This document shows positions 55,860-64,000 of a stretch of 64,000 nt of DNA, piece after piece. Numbering within the stretch: position 1 is the first letter of the stretch; every line of letters starts with the position of its first letter. A program made the position numbers and the translations under genes. The notes beneath the pieces were generated by a model. It did no database searches and was not told where the DNA came from. It saw only the letters and a program-made list of their open reading frames with translations. Origin of the DNA: Oryzias latipes (taxonomy: Eukaryota > Chordata > Actinopteri > Beloniformes > Adrianichthyidae). The DNA lies in assembly GCF_002234675.1 (NCBI RefSeq), contig NC_019868.2:4682433-4746432 (forward strand), read 5' to 3'.

Positions 55860-57030
55860 CATCTTTTTGTTTGTCAGGCTCCGGTTATTCAGTATCTGCA
55901 GCTCTAACCTCCATCTCTTTAAGGCAGACCAGCTCTAGCAGCATCATTGACTTCACTAACGTTTCTTGCCTCAGCTGTGACCTTTTTGAACTCTTCTTAC
56001 GGCTCATTTCCTGCTGTACCTGGAGCTCTCCTGCTCAGGAAATGGGTTTGTTTAGTGAATGCATTCTTAGTCATGGGTCTTTCCCGCTTGAACTGTTTGA
56101 AGGTTTTTCCGATCACTTCTTCATCCATGTTGGGGGTTTGATTTGTTTGTGTGAACGTGTCCATTTCCACCATCAGCAGAGATCGTCTCCGTCACATGGT
56201 GGTTATCAACTGTCATCTTCTTTTCTTTTTCTGCGGCACCATCAGGGCTCACCTGACCTCAGTTCTTTTCTTGTGGTCACAGTCTTTATTTGGTTGGATG
56301 GAAACACTCACCTCCACCTTTCTTCTCTGAATGCAACAGCACTGCAGACATCTTTGTACTGTAATTTGAGATAAACATGAAAAAGCTGCAGATGATATTT
56401 AAACATTAACAAAAAGGTGAGAACAAACAGTGAGGTTGTGTGTAGGTGTGTGAGCAGTGTGAGCTGCTGCTAGTTTAGCATTTCTCAGCAGGTTGTGTTC
56501 TGGGGTGATGTAACACACAGTGTGTTTCTCTAGTTGTGTGCAGTTGCATTTCTTAGCCAGAGTTCTGCTGACCTTTGCAATCTCCAGATTTCCTCCTAAT
56601 GGAGTCTCATCCCTGTTTCTCCATCTGTTCCCTCTTTTCGTCTCAGACTTCAGCGACATAAACCAGACATTTGACTATTATGTACTGGAGAGTTGAGCAG
56701 GTTCATGGCTTGAAGTTGGTTAGAATCCCCACAATGAATCCAGAAACAGCGACCAACAGAGAAACGCCAGCACAGAACAGACAGGAGAGGACAGCAGAGA
56801 GAGAGGAAACTGGTAATCTAAGGCAGATACCCAACAGCATATCTTATATTTGAACAGTTTTTATTCAAAAGTACTACTTAAGTAAAGAATGAGCTTTTCA
56901 GGTTGTGTCTTTAGCAGATGTGTAACTGCAATGTGTAGAGAGAGATTAAGAAGATTTGCGATCTTTCTAGGTTTGAATAAATGAATAATAGTAATGTATT
57001 AGATTTATCTGTGCTTTTCCAGTCGCTCAA
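55860..57030. other. Intergenic stretch, no recognisable gene
   Basis: A + strand open frame at 55871-56374 and a minus frame at 56399-56659 show no family motif, no consistent splice signals and no codon pattern I trust. A decayed repeat or an unrecognised exon is possible. Confidence 0.35.
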
Positions 57031-57034
57031 AGTG

Positions 57035-57265
57035 TCCATTATTCATTCACTCCTCATTCATACTGGGTGATGGTATCTACTGATGTAGCCACAGCTGCCC
57101 TGGGGCAGACTGACAGAGGTGTGGCTGCCAGTTCGCCCCTCTGACCATCACCGGGACATTCACACACCAGTGGAGCCACACTGGAGGCAGGGAGGGTGAG
57201 GTGTCTAGTACCGCCAACCCATCGATCATTGGCCGACCCGCTCAATCGTCTGAGCCACTGCAAAC
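57035..57265 (-). mobile_element. tRNA-derived SINE, family B, reverse copy
   Basis: The reverse complement of the 48655 copy: 'cgctcaaagtgtccattattcattc', 'gatgtagccacagctgccctgg', 'gcccctctgaccatcaccgggacattc', 'gtggagccacactggaggcaggg' and the head 'gacccgctcaatcgtctgagccactgc'. Confidence 0.65.
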
Positions 57266-57269
57266 AACA

Positions 57270-58014
57270 CTAGCTGTGGTCACGTGGACAAGAGTAATCT
57301 GAGTGAACGTCTGATCAGAATAATGCGTCATGTGAACACGCTGTTCAGAATACTCTGCCCTGATCAGACTCGTTCGGATCAAAATTTCTTTCCGATCGAG
57401 ATAGGTGGGTTATGCTGATTGTTGATCCTATTGTGGTCCATATAGACAATTTATTCCTATTGTGGGCCACTACTGCTCTGGTTTAACGTCATGCATAGAC
57501 GGTGTGGTGCTCCAGAGAAGGCTTTGGAGCGCGAACAGGACCGGTTGCCTGCTCCACCTGTGCTTAGCATGTCTCTGAGCAGAGCAGATGGACTCGTGTG
57601 TGGGAAGGCTGCTTCGTTACGGTGTGCGCTCTGGAGGAGGCTTCAGACTGCTCTGCGTGAGCGAGCTGCTGGACTCAGTAGAACCGTGTCTCCAAGCAGA
57701 GGAGCAGCTCTGGGATGGTGTGTGAGCTGGCGGGGCGTCTTTTGAATGGAGAAATGCCGCGCAGTCCTGAGAAAATGTGTAAACATTAGTCAATTTGTGT
57801 TACAAGTCGTGTCCAGACAAAATAAAGGCGGATGTTATTCCCACATATTTACATTCAGTCAAGATGCAGATTGCAGCATTGCCCTCATGGATTTTAGGTG
57901 GATCCCTGGCTAAATGTTGTCGTTGGCACGTATTAGCCTAACCCTAACCCTTCTTCCGGCTCCACTCCACCAAGAAAGAACGGATTAAAAAAATGATGAG
58001 CGAACAAGCGCTTC
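57270..58014. other. Likely DNA-transposon remnant with CpG-rich core
   Basis: 'gtggacaagagtaatctgagtgaacgtc' and 'attgttgatcctattgtggtccatatagac' resemble parts of non-autonomous fish DNA elements, but no inverted repeat pair was confirmed. A CpG-rich open stretch at 57491-57745 has frames without recognised motifs. Confidence 0.3.
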
Positions 58015-58019
58015 ATAAT

Positions 58020-58701
58020 TGTAGCCTGGCGAATTCAAGCCGGCACAGGACACAAAACTGTCTTTGGGTTCTTTATTCCAAAACAAAAATGTAACTCAGG
58101 ATTTCAGATTTAAAAAAAAATGGTAATCAGGAAGATAAAAAAACAAAAACAAAATGTGGATCTATTATGCCATCTAGATGCTTCTTTTAGCCAGTCACTT
58201 TCCGATCTTCCAAAATCACGAAAGAAAACAAGTGTAAACAAAACAAAAATGGAGAAAAATATCAAATTTAAGAAAAAGAGTACACAAGAATAACTACAGC
58301 AGGTGCTCTGTGGCCCGAACTGTAACAGGAATGACGGCAAAGTTGATCACCAGTCACAACATTGGCTTCGTCGAGCACTGCTGTAAAACACACGTAAAAT
58401 GCAGCGACAATTGTACAAATCAAATTACTAATTTCATCAAATTTCTTAAAACAGAATACTTTTACAACAATTACAGTAAACACAACTTCTTTTTTTACCT
58501 TTTTATGTTTGTTTACCCTCTTAACGACTCTTCACGCCAGGTTTCAACCGCCTTGAATCCGCAGATCAAAACAACCGTCAAACAACTGTCAAATAACGGT
58601 CCCCAGAACACACCACCTCCTTACTGAACTGTTCACCGAAAACCCAGGAAGCGCCCTCTAGTGGCACAACCCTGTACCTACACCTTCTCCACCTGGCTAC
58701 A
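58020..58701 (-). repeat. 3' LTR of the gypsy element
   Basis: 682 bp, starting TGTAGCCAGG and ending CCAGGCTACA on the minus strand (ends inverted: TGTAGCC/GGCTACA). It is preceded by the polypurine tract. An AATAAA on the minus strand (58072-58077) lies about 50 bp before the LTR end and is the likely polyadenylation signal. Confidence 0.85.
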
Positions 58702-58717
58702 TTCTCCCCTGCTTTCC
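58702..58717 (-). other. Polypurine tract (plus-strand DNA primer site)
   Basis: GGAAAGCAGGGGAGAA on the minus strand lies immediately before TGTAGCC of the 3' LTR and about 20 bp after the pol stop. One C interrupts the purines. Confidence 0.8.
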
Positions 58718-58736
58718 AGGCACCGCCCTCGGTGAC

Positions 58737-61700
58737 CTAATTTACACACTTTCCTTCATTCATTGCTTCTCTGAAGAATGCTGTACCCACATTGATCAAC
58801 AGCTGTGACAATACAGCAGGACTTAAAGAAATAGCATTACAGGTTGATCTGGGGAGATGATGTGGATTTGAATGTAATCCCGCGGTTGCTCTCTGACTCC
58901 GGCGAGGGGCTGGAACCGGCACCTCGGTCTCAGCATCTCTTCCAGACATGCTGTTTGTCACAATGTCCTTTAGTTCTGAACCTGGGAGAGGTGTTCCACC
59001 ATCAACCGTTCCACCAGTGCTCCAGGACTCCAAGACCTGGCAATCAGGAACACCATCAGTGTCTGTGTTCAGTTCTTGGTCCAAATGTGGATAAGTTGTT
59101 TCCTCCAACAGTACATAATCTGGGTCTGACTCCAGATTCTCTTTACGAACTTCCACAGGAGCAGCTATAGTAGAAGTGGAAGTGTCCTTTTTCAATTTCC
59201 TTGGTGCTGGAACTGGGCCTGGACAGGGTCTTAGGTTTACTCGATGGACCCTTTTGATGGGACCACCCTCCAATGGCTCCACAGTGTGTGTGCTGTCTTG
59301 CACATCCAGGACCCGGTAAATCACTGAACTCCAGGCATCCTGAATTTTGTTTCTACCCTGGGGCCACTGACGGAGATAAACTAATTGACCTATTTCCACA
59401 GGAGGACAGTAAACTTTGCTCTTCTCCAGTTCAAGCCGTTCTGCAGCTTTTTGTTCAGAATACTGCCTAGTTCTGTTATGGGCCTCATGCAGACGTTCCT
59501 GATGAACCACCAACCAGTCATGTTTTCTATCTACCACCTGATCTTGATTTAACAACGCATCTACAGGGAGGTGTGGATGTACCCCATACAGGAGATAGTA
59601 CGGTGAGTACCCCGTGGTGGCGTGTGGAGTTACATTGTAGGCATAAATCAACTCTGGCAAATACTCAGGCCACCTACGTTTTTTCTCTGGTGGGAGCGTA
59701 CGCAGGAGGTCATGCAAAGTCCTATTAAAACGCTCACACTGGGCATTACCCTGGGGATGATGGGGTGTGGTGCGCGTTTTCTTAACTCCATACAATTTAC
59801 ACAGTTCCTGAATGACCTCACTCTCAAAGTTCCTTCCCTGATCGGAATGTAACCTCTCAGGTACCCCATACTTCATAAACCACTCTCTGAGCAAGACCTT
59901 CGCAGTGGTATCAGCTTTTTGATCTCGTGTTGGAAACGCCTGTGTAAATTTGGTGAAAACATCAGTTACAACTAACACATTCTCTCGACCATCGGAAGCT
60001 GGCTCCAACAACGTAAAATCCACTGCAACTACCTCAAGAGGGCGTGTAGCAAGAAAATGTTTCATAGGGGTACGTATGTGAGGTTGTGGCAGTTTGGTGA
60101 GTATACATCTTTCACACTGTTTCACCCACCGCTCGACATCTTCATACATCCCAACCCAGAAACACCTCTGTTTCAAAAGGTTCTGCGTGCGCTCTATTCC
60201 TTGATGACCCATCTGATTATGCACACTTTCAAGTACTGAGTCTTTCAAACATTCGGGCAAAAGAAGTTGTTGACACTCAAGTTTGTGATCATCCTCAATA
60301 ACACGATATAACAATCCATCTACATCTATAATTCTTGACCACTGTCTGAGCAGGGAGATGACGGGTTTAGCTAAACTCCTCCTTTGCTGATAAGTGGGTT
60401 TTGTCTTCTGATCCCAAAACTGACAAAAGGACTTAATGGTTGGGTCTGTTTGTTGAAACTGCCTCAACTCCTCTTTTGAGTAACCTGGCAGAGTTGGCGT
60501 GTTACCTTGAAGATCTTTGTTCTCAACAACCTGCTCAGCAGCTGTAGCCCGCATCTCTCTAACCTGACAGCACTTGATACCTTCACACACTAAATCTGGG
60601 TCAAGGGATGTGCCTCTCTGAATCATGTTGCAAATGGATATACATCCATCAAACTCCTCGTCACCATTTGTTTCCGGCTCCCCTGCTAACGGCTGCCTAG
60701 ACAGTGCATCTGCTGCTGCGTTACATCTCCCAGGGCGATAACGAACGTCAAAGTCAAACGGGGCCAACTGTGCTATCCAGCGCTGTTCAACGGCGCCCAA
60801 CCTTGCTGAGTCGAGATGACACAGGGGATTATTGTCTGTCATCACAGTAAATTTGGCCCCCAAAAGATAACCTCTGAACTTTTCAGATACAGCCCACTTT
60901 AAAGCGAGAAGCTCAAGCTTCATGCTGCTGTAATTCCGATCATTCTTCTCTGCACCTCTCAGTCTCCTACTGGCATATGCTATAACACGCTTCTCCCCAT
61001 CTTGAATCTGATAGAGGACTGCTCCTAGTCCTAAACTGCTGGCGTCTGTCTCCAAGATAAATGGGAGGGAAAAGTTAGCATACCCAAGTAGAGGGGCACT
61101 GGTCAGTCTCTCTTTAAGCTCCTCAAAGGAATCTTGACATTCTGCAGTCCAAACACTTTTAAACAGATTTTTCGACCTAGACATGTTACTCTGATTCAGG
61201 CAGGTATTGACCGCATCATGTAAGGGACCTGCCAGTTGCGAAAAACCCTGCAAAAACCGGCGGTAGTAACTGCAAAAGCCCAAAAATGATCTCAACTCTT
61301 TAACGGAAGCTGGAACTGGCCATTGCTTAACCGCCACCACCTTATCTGGATCTGTGCCTATTCCATCAGCGGAAATCTGGTGGCCCAGAAACCGCACGCT
61401 TGATTGGAGGAAATTACATTTTTCCACCTTCACCTTTAATCCTGTTTCCCTGAGCCTCTGAAACACAGTCTGTAACCGAGTCAAATGCCCATCGAACGTT
61501 GGTGAGTAGACCAAAATGTCATCCAAGTACACAAGCATGATCTGGAACACTAAGTCACTCATAGTAGCCTGCATGAGTCGTTGAAAAGTTGCTGGCCCAT
61601 TGCAGACTCCAAAAGGCAGTCTAGTGTACTCAAATAGCCCAAAAGGTGTTATAAAGGCTGTTTTGTGCCTGTCATTCTCATGTACTGCAACCTGATGATA

Positions 61701-63109
61701 GCCACTAGCGAGATCGATGGTTGAGAAAAATTTTGCCCCGTGCAAAGCATCAAAGCACTCATCGATCCGAGGCAATGGAAAGGCATCGCGTCGGGTTTTG
61801 GCATTGAGGCGTCTGTAATCCACACACAGTCTCAAGCTGTTGTCTGCTTTTCGCACTATTACAATCGGGGACGCATAAGCACTGGTACTTTCTTGGATTA
61901 CCCCCTTCCTTAAAAGTTGTGCAATATGATCTTTGACCTCCTTGTACTGAGTGGGTGGTACCCGCCTGTAGGGCTGAGTAACTGGGACATCATCGGTTAA
62001 GTGAATTTCATGTTGTATCCTGTCAGCATAGCCAAGGTCCTCATCACTCAACGCGAACACATCAGTGTACTGAGAAATAAGTTTTGCCAGCCTGGTCTGC
62101 TGTTCCGTGGTGCCACCAATTTTCAGGTGATCCAATAACAGATGTGGTGCATCTTCCGAAACACTAGCCTCTTTCTGTTCTATCGTTACTTCCTCATGAT
62201 CTGCAGAGATGCGATTGAAAGACACCTCAGCTGCTGGTTCAACACACTCCACTTTGGAAAGGATCCCCAGTCTAGTTTTCGGTGATAACCATAAGTCCTC
62301 TTCAGAGAGGTTCACCACTTGTACAGGAAACACACGTTTAGCAACGTCCACCAAGGTAGGGATCACAATCAGGCCACTGGGCATGGGTGTGTTCGTTGGC
62401 TCAAGCAACAGCAGCCCATGAGAGTGTTTTGTGCCCCTTTTAGCATACACGGTGGCTACCGAAGCTGCTGGCACATGGGTGGCATTTTTACTTGCCACCC
62501 TAGCTGCAGAAACTTTTTCTGCCCCATCATCCATTTGCAACTTTTGCAGCGTTTCTTTCCAAGCTGAATCTAACTGGCCTCCAAGTGTGGAGTCCAAACT
62601 GGCAATATACAACTCTTTGCATCTCTTTATCACATTCATCCCTATAAGCAGTGGAGGATTATTTTTATCCGGCTGCTGGGTTTCATTTGTCATTGTGCTG
62701 ACCCTATCTGAAACTAAACCGCTGTTCTGCATCCTCACCTGCTGCTTATCAGGATCCCTCACTACCAAAAATCCACACTCTGTAACAGTTAATCCCATAG
62801 TCTTCACATCTAACTCCACGTAACCTATGTAAGGAATAGGCAGTGAATTAGCAGCTGTTAGTTTAAGCCACTTGGCTGTGGGAATTATATCCTCATCCTC
62901 ACCAAGCAGGTGCTGACGAAAAAATGACTCAGAAAGGGTGCTGACCTGACTTCCACTATCTAATATACATCTAGTCTTGACTCCACCCACCTCAACTTCA
63001 ACTTCGGGACATGAGCCCACAGCACGTTCTAGGAATCTCTCTCGAGTAAGAATCTGAGAGCCTTTACTTCCACCTCGGATTGCCTGGCTCTTGGCAACCG
63101 AGGGTGTTA
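58737..63109 (-). CDS. pol: Gypsy Pol polyprotein (protease, RT, RNase H, integrase)
   Basis: The frame is open without interruption from the gag stop region to TAG at 58737. There is no ATG near its start: GTG at 63018-63020 is internal, so expression as a Gag-Pol fusion by -1 frameshifting is expected. Counting from that GTG, the domains in order are: aspartic protease with LDSGSQ (about residues 20-25); RT with LRLCVDYRRLN, FSTIDLASGYHQV and the catalytic YLDDILVYS (about 505-515); RNase H starting FILETDASSLGLGAVL (about 655); integrase zinc module HNQMGHQG...CERC, then catalytic DFT, HSDQGRNFES and the Glu in NAQCERFNRTL; and a GPY/F-like module near VNLRPCP. All catalytic residues I looked for are present, so the protein may be functional. 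Confidence 0.93.
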
Positions 63110-63116
63110 GTTTCCC
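63050..63116 (-). promoter_or_regulatory. -1 ribosomal frameshift signal (slippery site + pseudoknot)
   Basis: Minus strand: the heptamer GGGAAAC (63110-63116) is positioned as G GGA AAC in the gag frame and is directly followed by the gag stop TAA (63107-63109). After a 6-nt spacer (TAACAC) come CCTCGGTTGCC and its partner GGCAA-T-CCGAGG, an 11-bp stem with one bulge. The 8-nt loop AAGAGCCA contains AGAGCC, which is complementary to GGCTCT 10 nt after the stem. Pol lies in the -1 frame. Confidence 0.8.
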
Positions 63117-64000
63117 TGGGCGGGTGTTTCAGAAGTGGTAGGTTGACTTCCCTTTTTGTGTGATCTGCACTCCCGAGCGATGTGTCCCACTCTGTTGCAC
63201 TTAAAACAAATAGGTTTGCCATCATCCGTATACTGGAACTTTGTTTTTACTCTCTCATCTCTGTGGGAGCTTCCCCGGAAAACAACTCCTTCTCTAACCA
63301 CATTAACCAACTCCCCTATAGCTTTGCCTTGTTCAGAGACCACTTTAAGAATATCATCTAATGTGGCAGTTGACCTCTCGGGTGTACTACGTGTAGGTTG
63401 GCTTCCATCGCTCCCATCATTGCCCAATATACTCCTGCTTTTTACAACTCTAGTGTTAATGGGCCTGTCCTCTGCTGACCATGAAATTGCTTCCTGGCGC
63501 ACTTCGAAGAGCGAGGAATCTGGTTTGTCTCTAAGCATTCTGCGGAGCTCCCTTCTGAGTGCGGAATCTCTTATTCCTTCAACAAACTGGTCTCTGACTG
63601 CCATCTTTGCATCAAGAATTGCATCTGGTTTTTGTTTTAAAACTGAGCGAAGGATCTGTGACAGTGCGTGGGAATATTCAAAAAAATCTTCACCCTCTAC
63701 CTGGTGGCGGCTGTAGAAAGTCTGTAAAAGTTGTGCTACACTGCGTTTCTCCCTGTAAGCATCTCTGAGTAAGTTGACAATTTCATCAGGTGCCTTAAAC
63801 TCATCTTCTGTGCACAACTTGACCTCCTCCAGTGCTGACCCTCTAAGATGTGACATAATGAAATCCACCTGATCTTCCTCTCCCAGACCTCTAGCTCTAA
63901 TAGCTCGCGGGATTTCATCTAAAAATTCATCAACAGAGCGGCCATCGACTGTTGAATCACCACTAAACGGCTGAATAGGGCGTTCCCTAGGCAAGTAAAT
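63107..64000 (-). CDS. gag: Gypsy Gag polyprotein (5' end outside window)
   Basis: Structural capsid/nucleocapsid protein. The frame is open from the window edge to TAA at 63107; the first codons seen are not ATG, so the start is upstream of the window. The capsid-like region is helical (DEFLDEIPRAIRARGL, VDFIMSHLRGSALEEVK, LLQTFYSRHQVEGEDFFEYS, MAVRDQFVEGIRDSALRREL), in the style of gypsy/PNMA-type Gag. The nucleocapsid has one CCHC zinc knuckle, CFKCNRVGHIARECR, near the C terminus, followed by a basic Ser/Thr/Gln-rich tail. It overlaps pol in the -1 frame. No matrix or budding motif was recognised. Confidence 0.88.
   Translation of the reverse strand: MYLPRERPIQPFSGDSTVDGRSVDEFLDEIPRAIRARGLGEEDQVDFIMSHLRGSALEEVKLCTEDEFKAPDEIVNLLRDAYREKRSVAQLLQTFYSRHQVEGEDFFEYSHALSQILRSVLKQKPDAILDAKMAVRDQFVEGIRDSALRRELRRMLRDKPDSSLFEVRQEAISWSAEDRPINTRVVKSRSILGNDGSDGSQPTRSTPERSTATLDDILKVVSEQGKAIGELVNVVREGVVFRGSSHRDERVKTKFQYTDDGKPICFKCNRVGHIARECRSHKKGSQPTTSETPAQGN

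Larger units (their letters stand above)
58020..64000 (-). mobile_element. Ty3/gypsy LTR retrotransposon (5' part beyond window)
   Basis: On the minus strand the order is gag, protease, RT, RNase H, integrase, polypurine tract, 3' LTR. Integrase after RNase H is the Ty3/gypsy order. No envelope frame lies between pol and the LTR. The coding frames are intact within the window, which suggests a young copy. The 5' LTR and primer-binding site lie to the right of position 64000. The five bases before the LTR on + (58015-58019, ATAAT) would be one half of the target duplication. Confidence 0.92.

Noticed and set aside
55871..56374. 167-codon + strand frame
   Set aside because: No start-context, splice or family support. 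Ser/Leu/Phe-rich chance composition.
58737..58760. Possible envelope gene making the element an endogenous retrovirus
   Set aside because: Only about 20 bp separate the pol stop from the polypurine tract, so there is no room for env.
63156..63716. 186-codon + strand frame opposite gag
   Set aside because: Antisense shadow of the intact gag frame, with no motif of its own.

Overview
The window looks like vertebrate nuclear DNA, most likely from a percomorph teleost (medaka-like is my guess, not proven). The evidence is intron-split orthologues of conserved animal genes, fish-type LINE, hAT, Tc1 and SINE repeats, and AT-rich introns. There is no bacterial gene organisation.

Three host genes can be rebuilt exon by exon. 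All are on the + strand in head-to-tail order, and all splice phases close: slbp (histone mRNA stem-loop-binding protein, 7 coding exons, 10782-14853, 230 aa), immt (MIC60/mitofilin, 14 exons, 25357-38073, 765 aa) and eif4e (cap-binding translation initiation factor, 7 exons, 39752-53064, 215 aa). To the left, well-spliced exons of an unidentified minus-strand gene lie at about 1962-5458, with a CpG-rich promoter-like block at 7700-7930. To the right, one convincing orphan terminal exon lies at 54673-54826.

Everything else is mostly transposable elements, often nested. From 17.1 to 25.2 kb a minus-strand L2-like LINE is split at its reverse transcriptase YADD box by a 6.3-kb, 5'-truncated L1/Tx1-type LINE. 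That insert carries a poly(A) tail, a long G-rich 3' region and a duplicated target of about 39 bp. Introns of immt and eif4e hold two Tc1/mariner copies, several hAT elements with 8-bp target duplications, a second L2-like LINE with a nested hAT, copies of a TTAA-flanked MITE family, and tRNA-derived SINEs. From 58.0 kb to the right edge lies a minus-strand Ty3/gypsy retrotransposon with one 682-bp LTR, a polypurine tract, an intact pol frame and most of gag.

The best sequence-level observation is at the gag-pol junction of this element. The slippery heptamer GGGAAAC abuts the gag stop codon and is followed after 6 nt by a strong stem, whose loop can pair downstream as an H-type pseudoknot. 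This is a textbook -1 ribosomal frameshift signal. I saw no CRISPR array, rRNA gene, tRNA gene or evidently new multi-gene system.
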